A DNA stretch of 56,126 nt from JACCZX01 sp038216465 (GCA_038216465.1 JBBQQC010000022.1:1-56126); one strand, 5' to 3'. Numbered from the stretch's first letter, positions 18,695 to 27,449 are shown. Numbers and translations: made by a program. Notes: generated from the letters alone by a model not told the origin.

Positions 18695-18718
18695 CCGGTT
18701 CGTTGCGCGTCGGGACGA

Positions 18719-19669
18719 TCAGTACCCGCGCGCCCGATCGACGTAACCCGGCAGCGAGCTGACGGGCACACCGCGCTCGAGTTGCACAATCGCGTCGGCG
18801 ATCTGCGTTGCGGCTGGAGCGACTGGTGTCGGCCCGGACAAATGCGGCGTCACGATCACCTTCGGGTGCGACCAGTACGGGTCGTCGGCGGGAAGCGGCT
18901 CCACGCGGAACACGTCGAGCGTGGCGCCGCCAAGATGGCCGTCGTCGAGCAGCGCGAGCAGATCGGCGTCGACGATCGTCGCGCCGCGCCCGACGTTGAT
19001 CACATGTGCACCTTCGGGCAGCTTTGACAAACGCGCGCGGTCGATCAAGTTTTCTGTCTCGGGTGTGAGCGGCAAGGCGTTGACGAGAAAGTTCGAGCCC
19101 GCTAGGAAAACATCGAGTTGTTCGAGTCCGGCGAAAGATTCCATGCTGGTGAGCGCGCGCGACGTGCGCGACCACACGCGCACCGGATAGTTGAACAGCG
19201 TAGCCGCTTCGGCGATCTTGCTGCCGATCGCGCCTGTGCCGAGCACACCAACCGTCGGCGGTTTGCCGCGGGGACGCGATGCATTCCAATCGCGCAGTCC
19301 GCCGGGTCCAAAGCGCTCGAGCCCGCGCGTCGCGCGCGCGATTGCAAAGCACACGTATTCGGCCATGCGTGCCGCCATGCCGGCATCGACCAGGCGCACG
19401 ATCGGCAGCCGTTCAGGCACGACCGCGTTCGCAAGCAGCCGGTCCACTCCGGCGCCGAGATTGAACACGACCTCAAGATCGGGCTCGACCTCGAACAGCT
19501 GCGCCGGCGGCAGCCACACGAGTGCATAGCGCGCACCGATGGCGGAACGAGGCTGCGTGACCTCCCAGGCAACCACCTCGGCGGCAAGGCCGGCTTCGGA
19601 GAACGCGCGCGTGATTCCGTTCTGCCATGGCGCAAGCGGCATCGATGACGTGACGAGTGCGACCTTCAT
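18719..19669 (-). CDS. D-2-hydroxyacid dehydrogenase (GhrA-like glyoxylate/hydroxypyruvate reductase)
   Basis: The 316-residue protein belongs to the D-isomer-specific 2-hydroxyacid dehydrogenase family. GVLGTGAIGSKIAE is the NAD(P)-binding glycine loop. The catalytic Arg lies in NVGRG, the Glu in FRVEPLP and the His in VTPHLSG. The spacing and the short N-terminal domain resemble GhrA, which reduces glyoxylate and hydroxypyruvate with NADPH. A Met at 19669 is chosen over the upstream 19702 because MKVALVTSSMPL is a typical start. It lies 61 nt downstream of the tartrate dehydrogenase gene on the same strand, probably in one operon. Confidence 0.9.
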   Translation of the reverse strand: MKVALVTSSMPLAPWQNGITRAFSEAGLAAEVVAWEVTQPRSAIGARYALVWLPPAQLFEVEPDLEVVFNLGAGVDRLLANAVVPERLPIVRLVDAGMAARMAEYVCFAIARATRGLERFGPGGLRDWNASRPRGKPPTVGVLGTGAIGSKIAEAATLFNYPVRVWSRTSRALTSMESFAGLEQLDVFLAGSNFLVNALPLTPETENLIDRARLSKLPEGAHVINVGRGATIVDADLLALLDDGHLGGATLDVFRVEPLPADDPYWSHPKVIVTPHLSGPTPVAPAATQIADAIVQLERGVPVSSLPGYVDRARGY

Positions 19670-19730
19670 CGGTGGTGGAAAACGGGATCGCGGAGCTGAC
19701 AATCAGATATCGCGTTCTCTTGCCCGACCG

Positions 19731-20819
19731 TCAGGCGGCCTTGCGTTGCAAACTTGCGGCTAGCAAACCGCAAACAGCGTCAGTCACGATGGCCGTAGTG
19801 GCATTGCCACCGAGGTCGCCGGTATGAAGCGCGGGATTAGCGGTGACCTGCTCGATCGCTTGCATCACGCGCTTGGCTGCATCGAACTCACCCAGGTGCT
19901 CCAGCAGCATCACGACCGACCAGAATGTGCCGATCGGATTCGCCAGGCCCTTGCCCATGAGGTCGAAGGCCGAGCCGTGAATCGGCTCGAACATCGACGG
20001 ATAGCGGCGCTCGGGATCGATGTTGCCCGTCGGAGCGATGCCGAGGCTGCCGGCCAGCGCTGCCGCCAGATCGCTCAGGATGTCGGCGTGCAGATTGGTC
20101 GCGACGATCGTGTCGAGTGACGCCGGGCGGTTGATCATGCGCGCGGTCGACGCATCCACCAGCTCTTTGTCCCAAGTGACGTTGGGAAATTCGTTCGAGA
20201 TCTGAAGAGCGATCTCATCCCACATCACCATCGCGTGGCGCTGCGCATTGCTCTTGGTGATCACGGTCAGCAGCTTGCGTGGCCGGCTCTGCGCCAGCTT
20301 GAATGCGAAGCGCATGATGCGTTCGACACCCGCGCGCGTCATCATCGACACGTCGGTAGCAGCCTCGATCGGGTGGCCCTGATGTACACGACCACCGACA
20401 CCCGCGTACTCGCCTTCGGAATTTTCACGCACGATGACCCAGTCGAGATCTTCGGTCCTGCAGCGCTTGAGCGGGCTTTCGATGCCGGGCAAGATGCGCG
20501 TGGGACGCACATTGGCGTACTGGTCGAAACCCTGGCAGATCTTCAGGCGCAGACCCCACAGCGTGATGTGATCGGGGACGTACGGGTCGCCGGCGGACCC
20601 GAAGAGGATCGCATCTTTGTCGCGCAACGCATCCAGGCCGTCGCCAGGCATCATGACGCCGTGCCTGCGATAGAAGTCGGCGCCCCAGTCGAAGTTCTCA
20701 AACTCGAAACGGAAGGACTCGCTCGACGTGGCGAGCGCCTCCATAACTTTCTGGCCGGCAGGAACAACTTCCTTGCCGATTCCGTCTCCGGGGATGGTTG
20801 CGATGCGATACGTTTTCAT
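19731..20819 (-). CDS. ttuC: Tartrate dehydrogenase / D-malate dehydrogenase (decarboxylating)
   Basis: The 362-residue protein is an isocitrate/isopropylmalate dehydrogenase-type enzyme. IATIPGDGIGKEVVPAG opens the fold, VIVRENSEGEYAGVGGR carries substrate residues, ITKSNAQRHAMVMWDE the Lys region, and LHADILSDLAAALAGSLG the divalent-metal Asp. GNIDPERRYPSMFEPIHGSA distinguishes the tartrate/D-malate branch from LeuB. It oxidises tartrate to oxaloglycolate or D-malate to pyruvate and CO2 with NAD. GGAG at 20827-20830 supports the ATG at 20819. It is first in a minus-strand pair with the GhrA-like gene, which could reduce the hydroxypyruvate or glyoxylate formed. Confidence 0.92.
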   Translation of the reverse strand: MKTYRIATIPGDGIGKEVVPAGQKVMEALATSSESFRFEFENFDWGADFYRRHGVMMPGDGLDALRDKDAILFGSAGDPYVPDHITLWGLRLKICQGFDQYANVRPTRILPGIESPLKRCRTEDLDWVIVRENSEGEYAGVGGRVHQGHPIEAATDVSMMTRAGVERIMRFAFKLAQSRPRKLLTVITKSNAQRHAMVMWDEIALQISNEFPNVTWDKELVDASTARMINRPASLDTIVATNLHADILSDLAAALAGSLGIAPTGNIDPERRYPSMFEPIHGSAFDLMGKGLANPIGTFWSVVMLLEHLGEFDAAKRVMQAIEQVTANPALHTGDLGGNATTAIVTDAVCGLLAASLQRKAA

Positions 20820-20879
20820 TAGTCGTCTCCGTCTACTTATGGGCGCTGTCGCCACTTCCTATCAGGTTATCGGAGAATT

Positions 20880-21374
20880 ATGCGCATGAAGCCAGCCACG
20901 CATCGCACTGCGCGGCGAGTCCAGGGTTTGCTTGGCCCGCGCTTCGAGGTGATGGAGTTTGAGGCGTCGACGCGCTCGGCTGCCGAGGCTGCGGCAGCGA
21001 TCGGCTGCACGGTGGGGCAGATCGCCAAGTCGTTGGTGTTCCGAGCGGCCGCCAGTGATCGGCCCGTGCTGGTAGTCACCTGCGGAACGAACCGAGTGAG
21101 TGAGTCCATCATCGCAACACATCTGGGTGAAACGATTGAACGCGCCAACGCCGACTTTGTGCGCGAGCGCATTGGCTTCGCCATCGGCGGCGTACCTCCG
21201 ATCGGGCACTCCGAACCGGTGCTCATCATCATCGATGAAGACTTGCGTAGCTTCGATGGGATTTGGGCTGCGGCCGGGACGCCGAATGCGGTGTTCCGCC
21301 TTACCTTCGACGATCTGGTGCGACTTACGGGCGGCACCGTGACCAGAGTTGCAGAAAGCCCGTCAGTAAATTAG
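20880..21374 (+). CDS. YbaK/EbsC family (Cys-tRNA(Pro) deacylase-like) protein
   Basis: The 164-residue protein matches the YbaK/ProX editing-domain family. IGCTVGQIAKSLVFRA contains the conserved Lys used in catalysis or binding, IGFAIGGVPPIGHSEP the conserved GxxPxG loop, and AAAGTPNAVFRLTFDDL the end of the domain. Such proteins hydrolyse misacylated tRNA, for example Cys-tRNA(Pro). The start may be 20880 or the Met two codons later. It is divergent from the tartrate dehydrogenase gene. Confidence 0.9.
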   Translation: MRMKPATHRTARRVQGLLGPRFEVMEFEASTRSAAEAAAAIGCTVGQIAKSLVFRAAASDRPVLVVTCGTNRVSESIIATHLGETIERANADFVRERIGFAIGGVPPIGHSEPVLIIIDEDLRSFDGIWAAAGTPNAVFRLTFDDLVRLTGGTVTRVAESPSVN

Positions 21375-21467
21375 TGAACCGTCACCCAGCCCGCCGAGGG
21401 CGTCGTTCGTCGCACGCAAGCACGGTCACCCGTCCAACAACGCCGACCTCTGGGCTATCGTCGCCCA

Positions 21468-21974
21468 ATGGTCCTCGGCGCCGTTAACGCAAAGCCGCAT
21501 CGCCTGGCTGTGATGTTGGGATGGAGGCGGCTGCTTTTCACGCTTGCGACGGCAGTTCTGTTTGGCTTGATGCTCGGCCATTCGTCGTTGTCGCCAACGG
21601 CTACGGTCGTCGCGCGCGCGGTCCTCGTCGGGCTGGTGGCAATGATCGCTTTCGGGCTGGTCGAGCAGTGGCCAGCGCGCTTACCGAAGTGGCTAGCGCG
21701 TTGGGTCCTGCAACTGATGGCCGTGGCGATTGCGGTGCCGCTCGCTTCGTTGCTGGCCTACTGGGTCACGCTCGGCGGCAATCCGCAGTTCGCGCAGAAC
21801 CCCGCGCGCATGAGCGGGTTTGGCACTCTGACCGGGGTGGGGGTGCTCGTTGCGCTCTGGGTATCACTGGGCGCGATGGTGCGCCAGCGCGACGCATCGG
21901 TGCGTAACCAGGCGCAAGGTCGAGCACCGCGGTTGATTCCGCGTGGCGGGGTATGTGATCGGTCGTGTCGATGA
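21468..21974 (+). pseudogene. 3'-truncated membrane sensor histidine kinase (LytS/AlgZ-like N-terminus only)
   Basis: The protein has four hydrophobic helices (about 19-36, 43-62, 78-100 and 118-135), then RQRDASVRNQA. This looks like the membrane part of Burkholderiales LytS-family histidine kinases, in which a coiled linker and the PHFLFN kinase domain should follow. Instead, from about 21912 the sequence is the antisense of another gene, and the frame ends 20 residues later in an unrelated Arg-rich tail. The kinase domain is missing, so it cannot phosphorylate. No response regulator is nearby. The family call rests on general layout and the linker, so it is moderate. Confidence 0.6.
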
Positions 21975-22299
21975 TGATTGCAAACGCCGCATCGAGAATG
22001 CTCTGGTCGACGGCGGGCGAATAGACTCGCATCAGCTGTGCCGACCACGTCTCGTTATCGCCACGCTGCGCGCCGGGAATGTAGACCGCGTCATGCGCCA
22101 GCACCGCAAAGGTCTGCGCCGCACTCAGCTTCAACTGATGTGTCAACGACGCATCGAACATCTCGCGGATATGCACGCGATTATGGTAATGACGATGCGG
22201 CTCGTCGTAGAACCTGAGTAGTTGTTCGGCGGCAAGCGGCTGCAACCCGGCTTCGAGCGCAGGCTTGAGGCCCGGGTGGCCCGCATCAATCGATGACAT
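21766..22299 (-). pseudogene. 3'-truncated HD-domain protein
   Basis: The start MSSIDAGHPGLKPALEAGLQ, followed by FYDEPHRHYHNRVHIREM, AQTFAVLAHDAVYIPG and IIIDTTDHIPRHAES, matches a Burkholderiales family of HD-type (metal-dependent phosphohydrolase-like) proteins of about 200-plus residues. After TAVLDL (about 21916) the similarity ends, and the frame runs on as an Arg/Pro-rich shadow of the opposite gene. The missing C-terminal part would include further helices of the fold. The gene meets the truncated kinase gene head-on at the same few bases. Confidence 0.65.
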
Positions 22300-22405
22300 T
22301 CTTTGATGATAGTCAGCCCGCCGCCTCCTCGCTCTTAGAATGCTGCATGCGTCGCGCGCGGTAATTGCTACTGGCGCCACATGCGCTTTCTGAGCTGGAG
22401 ATCCA

Positions 22406-22960
22406 ATGAAAATTGCAGTATTGGTCGGTAGCCTTCGCCGCGAATCCATTAATCGCAAGCTCGCAGCCGCACTTGTGAAGCTTGGACCGCCTGATTTCAG
22501 TTTCACTTATCCGGCGATCAACGATTTGCCGCTGTATAACCAGGACGACGACGCCAATCCGGCGCCAACGGTGAAGCGGCTGAAGGGTGAAATAGCGGCC
22601 GTCGATGGCCTGCTATTCGTCACGCCCGAATACAACCGCTCGATGCCCGGCGTGCTGAAGAATGCGCTTGACCACGCGTCGCGGCCCTACGGTCAAAGCG
22701 CATGGGCGGGAAAGCCTGGGGGCGTCATCGGCATTTCGCCCGGCGCCACCGGCACCGCGATGGCGCAACAGCATTTGCGCAACGTGCTCGCATACCTCGA
22801 TGTTCCAACGCTCGGCCAGCCCGAATCATTCTTGCACGCGAAGGAAGGGTTCTTCGAGGCATCGGGCGAAGTCAACGCCGACAGCAAGAAATACCTGCAG
22901 CGGTGGATGGACCGCTATGTTGCGTGGGTAAAGCAGCACGCCGGCCCGGCGAAGGTATAA
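22406..22960 (+). CDS. NADPH-dependent FMN reductase (ChrR/azoreductase-like)
   Basis: The 184-residue flavodoxin-like protein has the FMN phosphate loop VGSLRRESINRKLA at 7-20 and the PEYNRSMPGVLKNALDH motif at about 73-89, diagnostic for the NADPH-dependent FMN reductase family. It reduces FMN, quinones, azo dyes or metal ions in the cytosol, often in oxidative defence. The TGGAG ribosome site at 22395-22399 supports the ATG. The next gene starts 23 nt downstream, so it probably heads a three-gene operon with the phosphatase and dehydratase. Confidence 0.93.
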   Translation: MKIAVLVGSLRRESINRKLAAALVKLGPPDFSFTYPAINDLPLYNQDDDANPAPTVKRLKGEIAAVDGLLFVTPEYNRSMPGVLKNALDHASRPYGQSAWAGKPGGVIGISPGATGTAMAQQHLRNVLAYLDVPTLGQPESFLHAKEGFFEASGEVNADSKKYLQRWMDRYVAWVKQHAGPAKV

Positions 22961-22983
22961 CGCCGTCCTTGGCGTAAAGCATC

Positions 22984-23751
22984 GTGGAACAGAAGTGGCC
23001 ACAGCAGCTGTGGATCGTGCGTCATGGTCAGAGCGCGGGCAATGTGGCGCGTGATTCGGCCGAAGCCGCACGGCTGCCGCTGATCGAGATCGCGGAGCGC
23101 GACATCGATGTTCCGCTGTCGCCGCTCGGCGAGCAGCAGTCGATCGCATTGGGTCAATGGTTCGGCCGGCTGCCGCGCAGTGCGCAGCCGAACGTCGTGC
23201 TGTGTTCGCCGTATGTTCGCGCGCGCCAGACGGCGCGGTACGTGCTCGAAGCCGCAGGCGTGGCCGCCGATGCCCACATCCTGCACGCAGACGAGCGGTT
23301 GCGCGAAAAAGAATTCGGAATTCTCGATCGCCTGACGACGTTCGGAATTCGCGAGCGTCATCCGCAGCTGAGCGAGCAGCGTGCGCATGTCGGCAAGTTC
23401 TATTTTCGTCCGCCGGGCGGCGAGAGCTGGTGCGACGTGATCCTGCGCTTGCGCAGCGTGATCGACACGATGACGCGCGAATACCGCGGCGAACGCGTAC
23501 TGATCGTGGCTCACCAGGTGATCGTCAACTGTTTTCGCTATCTGCTCGAGAGGATGGACGAAGCCCAGATACTCGAGCTTGACCGCCGCGCCGACGTTCC
23601 GAACTGTGCGGTGATGCATTACGAGTTCGATCGGACACAGGGCAAGAATGGAAAACTGGTGACACGGTTGGTTCAGTTTGTGGCGCCGCTGGCAGAGACG
23701 GGCACGCCGATCACGACCGAGGCTGACGTGCCGGTGGCACCGAAGCCCTGA
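22984..23751 (+). CDS. Histidine phosphatase family protein
   Basis: The 255-residue protein has the phosphoglycerate-mutase-like signature IVRHGQSAGN, with phosphate-accepting His14, SPYVRARQTARYV for the second Arg, and VLIVAHQVIVNCFRY with the second catalytic His. It could be a phosphatase for small phosphoesters; the substrate is unknown. Translation begins at GTG. The stop codon overlaps the start of the next gene by 1 nt (TGATG), so translation is coupled to the NAD(P)HX dehydratase. Confidence 0.92.
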   Translation: MEQKWPQQLWIVRHGQSAGNVARDSAEAARLPLIEIAERDIDVPLSPLGEQQSIALGQWFGRLPRSAQPNVVLCSPYVRARQTARYVLEAAGVAADAHILHADERLREKEFGILDRLTTFGIRERHPQLSEQRAHVGKFYFRPPGGESWCDVILRLRSVIDTMTREYRGERVLIVAHQVIVNCFRYLLERMDEAQILELDRRADVPNCAVMHYEFDRTQGKNGKLVTRLVQFVAPLAETGTPITTEADVPVAPKP

Positions 23752-24617
23752 TGAGTGCTGCGACCGAAGTCAACGACGCGCTGCTGCGCGCCTGGCCGCT
23801 GCCTCAACCCGGCACCGAGGGTGACAAGGAAGACCGCGGCCACGTGCTCGTGATTGCCGGCGCGCGCGAGATGCCCGGCGCGTTGATCCTGGCGGCGACT
23901 GCAACTCTGAACGCCGGCGCTGGCAAGCTGACGGTAGCCACCGTCCAAAGTGTCGCGCGCCTGGTGGCGACGACGCTGCCCGAGGCGCGTGTGATCGAGC
24001 TGCCGGAAACGGGGGCCGGGGGTATCAGCGCGAAGGCGATTGGCCGGGTGCGCGCAGTGTCGTCGGTTGCAAGCGCAGTGTTGATCGGTCCCGGCATGCA
24101 AGACGAGCCCGCGGTGTGCCGCTTTGCAGCCGCAGTGAGCGACGGGCTGTCTCATGGTGTGCTGGTGCTCGACGCCGCAGCAATGGGGGTTGTGCGTGGC
24201 TCGAAGCCGCTGATCAAACGGTTTTCAAGTGCAACTATCCTGACGCCTCATTGTGGGGAGCTGGCGCACCTGACCGGCGCTGACAAGGAAGAAATCCGCA
24301 CGCATCCGGCCCAAGCGGCATGCAGCGCCGCACGGCGCTGGAACGCTATCGTTGTACTGAAAGGCGCAACCACATTCATTGCTGCTCCGGACGGGTCGGT
24401 ATGGCGCCACGCAGGCGGCAATTCGGGACTCGCGATGTCGGGATCGGGCGATGTGCTGGCGGGCATCATCAGCGGATTGGCAGCGCGCGGCGCGGCACCT
24501 GTGGCGTTGCATGCGCGTGCCGGCGAGCGGCTCGCCGATCTGTCCGGTCCGCTCGGATACCTGGCGCGCGATTTGTCAGCGCAGGTGCCTGCACTGTTGG
24601 GTAGTTTTGCCCGTTAA
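23751..24617 (+). CDS. nnrD: ADP/ATP-dependent NAD(P)H-hydrate dehydratase
   Basis: The 288-residue protein is the C-terminal (dehydratase) half of the Nnr system, without the epimerase domain. GHVLVIAGAREMPGALILAA and TATLNAGAGKLTVATVQS open the ribokinase-like fold. ILTPHCGELAHLTG and GNSGLAMSGSGDVLAG carry the conserved nucleotide and catalytic Asp motif (GSGD). It repairs hydrated, damaged NADH and NADPH. The ATG overlaps the stop of the phosphatase gene. Confidence 0.93.
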   Translation: MSAATEVNDALLRAWPLPQPGTEGDKEDRGHVLVIAGAREMPGALILAATATLNAGAGKLTVATVQSVARLVATTLPEARVIELPETGAGGISAKAIGRVRAVSSVASAVLIGPGMQDEPAVCRFAAAVSDGLSHGVLVLDAAAMGVVRGSKPLIKRFSSATILTPHCGELAHLTGADKEEIRTHPAQAACSAARRWNAIVVLKGATTFIAAPDGSVWRHAGGNSGLAMSGSGDVLAGIISGLAARGAAPVALHARAGERLADLSGPLGYLARDLSAQVPALLGSFAR

Positions 24618-24662
24618 AGATCGCGCAACGCAGGCCGCAATCCGGCAGTGCAAACGCCGCGA

Positions 24663-25736
24663 TCAACGCCGCTTGAAAATGCGGGCCCCGACCTTGTTCA
24701 CCATCCAGACAAAGGCGACCCCGGCGCCTAAGTCCAGCCATAGCGGCCGTTGCGTGACCGTTGCCGGCCGCGGCGTGTACGCGACCGGCGCAGCGAAGGC
24801 GCTGCTACCGATTTCATCGCCACGCGACGGAATCGCCGGCGCGCCCGAGTCGTCGGGCTGAGTTGATGCGCCGAGCTCGCGCATCGAGCCAAAGGTGCGC
24901 GCGTACACCCACGTGAACTCCGCACCGAGTAAAAAGATTTGCGCGGAGTAATAGACCCAGATAAAAACCACGACCAGTGAGCCGGCGGCACCAAAGCCGG
25001 AGGCAATGCCACTCTTGCCGATGTAAAGGCCAATCAGAAAACGGCCGATTGTGAATAGCACTGCGGTGATCGCAGCCCCGATCCAGACGTCGTGCCAGCG
25101 GATTTTGACGCGCGGCATGATCTTGTAGATCAGCGCGAAGCCGACCGTCGTAAAGGCGAAACCAACCACAACGTTGACGACCTGCGCCAAAACTTCCCAG
25201 CCTTCGAAGGCGCCGCTCCACCATTTGCCCAGCGCTGCCGTTGCCGCACTTAGAACAAGCGACACGATCAGCAGGAATGCGACCGCGAGAATCATGCTGA
25301 AAGAGAGCAGCCTCGCACGCACCAACCCCCACCAGCCACGGGTCTTGTCGCGCGCCGGAGCACGCCAGATTCGGTCCAGCGCGTCCTGCAACTCCCCGAA
25401 CACGGTGGTCGCACCGATCGCCACCAGTACAACCCCGATCGCCGTCGCTGCGATGCCCTCGGTTGGCTTGCTGACACTGACCAGAATGTCCTCGATCGTC
25501 TTGGCGGCGTCAACGCCCAACAGACCCCGCAGCTGACCGAAGATCTCGCCGCGCGCGGCTTCGGCGCCGAAGACCATGCCGGCCACCGAAATGACGATCA
25601 GTAACGTCGGTGCGAGCGAAAAAACCGTGTAGTAGGAAAGCGCCGCTCCCATGCTGGGCGCGTAATCCTCGATCCAAGCGGCCACGGCGCGCTTGACCAG
25701 CCCCCACCACTCTTTCACGGAGAGTCGCTTGCTCAT
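24663..25736 (-). CDS. YihY/BrkB family inner membrane protein
   Basis: The 357-residue protein carries the YihY/virulence factor BrkB pattern. Residues following KEWWGLVKRAVAAW include DYAPSMGAALSYYTVFSLAP at about 21-40, and six helices follow. The segment SGFGAAGSLVVVFIWVYYSA then AQIFLLGAEFTWVYA is the conserved C-terminal part. A soluble tail of about 80 residues ends with another hydrophobic stretch. The family was once called ribonuclease BN, which is not its activity; its transport or envelope role is unclear. The Met at 25736 is chosen over an upstream Arg-rich leader. Confidence 0.93.
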   Translation of the reverse strand: MSKRLSVKEWWGLVKRAVAAWIEDYAPSMGAALSYYTVFSLAPTLLIVISVAGMVFGAEAARGEIFGQLRGLLGVDAAKTIEDILVSVSKPTEGIAATAIGVVLVAIGATTVFGELQDALDRIWRAPARDKTRGWWGLVRARLLSFSMILAVAFLLIVSLVLSAATAALGKWWSGAFEGWEVLAQVVNVVVGFAFTTVGFALIYKIMPRVKIRWHDVWIGAAITAVLFTIGRFLIGLYIGKSGIASGFGAAGSLVVVFIWVYYSAQIFLLGAEFTWVYARTFGSMRELGASTQPDDSGAPAIPSRGDEIGSSAFAAPVAYTPRPATVTQRPLWLDLGAGVAFVWMVNKVGARIFKRR

Positions 25737-25786
25737 TTTGCGTCTAGCTTGCAAGCTATGTGCCACGCGGTTATCCGGAAAGTCGT

Positions 25787-26257
25787 ATGGTTTCTTTCGA
25801 CACCATTTCCGACGTCGAGGCGTGGGCACGGCAGCACGGGGGCCTGGACGCCGTCAATGAGGCATTGGCCGGCGGCACGTTCGGCCAAGATACCCAGACG
25901 ATTCGCACCGCGATCCGCTACGTCGAGCGTGAAGAACTGAAAATCGCACAGAAGCTCGGCATCGAAGATCGTCGTGGGCGTGCACTGACAACCGCTGAAT
26001 TGGCGGCGAACGCAGCGCAGCGCAGCGCGCGTGCGGCCGCCGTCGCCTGCTGGATCGCGGTCGCTGCTGCCGTCATCGCGGTGTTTGCGGTGCTGTTCGG
26101 AGTGATGCGCCAACAACTGGCTGATGCCTGGTTTCGGCAGTCGCCGGGCGTCGCGCTTGCTACCTCGTGCGCGCATCGCTACATTGATTTGAAGATTGGC
26201 ACGCCTAAGAAGCAAGCGGCGACGGCTTGGATTTGCGAGGAGAAAAAGTGGGTTTAA
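25787..26257 (+). CDS. Hypothetical single-pass membrane protein
   Basis: I do not recognise a family. The 156-residue protein has an N-terminal soluble part of about 75 residues with a helical, charged segment (TAIRYVEREELKIAQKLG), one hydrophobic helix (about 84-108, AAVACWIAVAAAVIAVFAVL), then a short Cys-containing tail ending AWICEEKKWV. It is divergent from the YihY gene, with only 50 nt between starts. Its last 10 nt overlap the start of the next gene, so the two are translationally linked. Confidence 0.65.
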   Translation: MVSFDTISDVEAWARQHGGLDAVNEALAGGTFGQDTQTIRTAIRYVEREELKIAQKLGIEDRRGRALTTAELAANAAQRSARAAAVACWIAVAAAVIAVFAVLFGVMRQQLADAWFRQSPGVALATSCAHRYIDLKIGTPKKQAATAWICEEKKWV

Positions 26258-26517
26258 GTTCCAAGACCGACAAGCAGAGAGGTAATACGAAGCAGGTGCT
26301 GGCCACGGACGACAAGACTGCTGACGGCCAAAAGGGTCTGCGCCAGCCTAATGAGCGCGATGAATCGGCGGATCAACAGGCCACCAAGCCGCGCGGCCTT
26401 ATCAAGCAGGCCCATGACGATGTGCAAAGCGGGCAGCAGGACACCGATTGCCGCAACAAGGTTGCTGACGTACTGCCCGAGGTCCCGAAGACGCCGCGCA
26501 ATTTTGACAAGTCATAA
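26248..26517 (+). CDS. Small polar hypothetical protein, 89 aa
   Basis: The protein is very hydrophilic, rich in Gln, Asp, Lys and Arg. It begins GLSSKTDKQRGNTKQVLATD and contains GLIKQAHDDVQSGQQDTDCR, then ends VPKTPRNFDKS. It has no membrane segment and is probably largely disordered. GTG at 26248 is preferred because GAGGAG lies at 26238-26243. The position, overlapping the previous gene and followed by a hemerythrin gene, suggests a stress-related small protein, but that is inference only. Confidence 0.6.
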   Translation: MGLSSKTDKQRGNTKQVLATDDKTADGQKGLRQPNERDESADQQATKPRGLIKQAHDDVQSGQQDTDCRNKVADVLPEVPKTPRNFDKS

Positions 26518-26676
26518 CCGGTGTCGCCCTTTCTTACGTCAAAGGCTGGTTGCGACTCCTCAGCGCCTGCTTTCGCAGCGAGTCCGCGCGGAGCGGTAGT
26601 GCATAAATCGACTGCGGGCACATCGGCTGCTGCGGCTAGCCAAGGTCGACCCGACTGTAAAACCTGGAGGAATGTG

Positions 26677-27159
26677 ATGGCAGATGAAACTACCGATGCG
26701 CTCGAAATGTTGAAGAGTGATCATCGCGAGGTGGAGGCGCTATTCAAGGAGTATGAAGAGCTTGCCGCTGCCGACGATGTGGCCGCCAAAGACATTGTGG
26801 CCACCGAGATCTGCGAAAAGCTGACGGTTCACGCCCAGGTGGAAGAGGAACTCTTTTACCCGGCGGCGCGGCAAGTGCTGGATCAGGAAAAGATTGTCGA
26901 TGAAGCCGAGGAAGAGCACGCCGAAGCCAAGCAATTGATTGCGGAGCTCGAGGAGATGTCACCCGAAGACGACGCCTTCGACGCCACAGTTAAGGCGCTG
27001 AGCGAAGCGATTGCCCATCACGTCGAGGAAGAAGAAAGCGAAATGTTTCCGAAGCTGCAGGAAGCCGGGATGGAAACGGAGACGTTGGGCGAAGAAATGG
27101 CCGAACGGAAGCAGGAAATTATGGACGAGCTCGGCCTGGCGGAAACAGAGGACGAATAG
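26677..27159 (+). CDS. Hemerythrin HHE cation-binding domain protein
   Basis: The 160-residue four-helix protein carries the hemerythrin ligands in order: SDHREVEALF, HAQVEEELFYPAA, EEHAEAKQLI and HHVEEEESEMFP. These His and Glu residues bind a non-heme di-iron centre that senses or handles O2, NO or reactive oxygen. It is strongly acidic, unlike its basic-tailed paralogue at 30041-30601. TGGAGG at 26665-26670, 6 nt upstream, fixes the ATG. It converges on the catalase-linked gene, and the two stop codons are 2 nt apart. Confidence 0.92.
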   Translation: MADETTDALEMLKSDHREVEALFKEYEELAAADDVAAKDIVATEICEKLTVHAQVEEELFYPAARQVLDQEKIVDEAEEEHAEAKQLIAELEEMSPEDDAFDATVKALSEAIAHHVEEEESEMFPKLQEAGMETETLGEEMAERKQEIMDELGLAETEDE

Positions 27160-27161
27160 GG

Positions 27162-27449
27162 TCAAGCGTGAAGCGGACTGGCATCACGCACGAGGCTGAC
27201 CAGAGGAAACCGTAAATCGCGGCGGTCGGGGAACAAGCCGACCGCGCGAAAATGGCGATTCGATATGAACCACGTTTCGTTGCGATCGTTGGTCAGCACG
27301 AAATAGCACTCGCTGGTTTCGGATGGGCTGTAGATACCCAGCGCCCGATACGCGAAATCTGTAGAGAACCCACTATCCAAGGGTAAGGGGTGAGGGCGCA
27401 GCGCAAGCTGCTGCACCCTCAAGTACAGGCCCGGCTCAAGGCAGATCAT
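27162..27449 (-). CDS. Small conserved-looking protein coupled to catalase, 95 aa
   Basis: The ATG lies 2 nt after the catalase stop codon, so the gene should be translated by coupled re-initiation and shares the catalase transcript. The protein reads MICLEPGLYLRVQQLALRPH, then SGFSTDFAYRALGIYSPSET, CYFVLTNDRNETWFISNRHF and RAVGLFP. The regular alternation and conserved-looking aromatic residues argue for a real small beta-rich protein. I know no function. A longer in-frame start inside catalase is unlikely. Confidence 0.65.
   Translation of the reverse strand: MICLEPGLYLRVQQLALRPHPLPLDSGFSTDFAYRALGIYSPSETSECYFVLTNDRNETWFISNRHFRAVGLFPDRRDLRFPLVSLVRDASPLHA

Noticed and set aside
22915..23619. 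Long minus-strand frame (234 codons) opposite the histidine phosphatase
   Set aside because: It is antisense to strong family motifs; long shadow frames are expected in GC-rich DNA.
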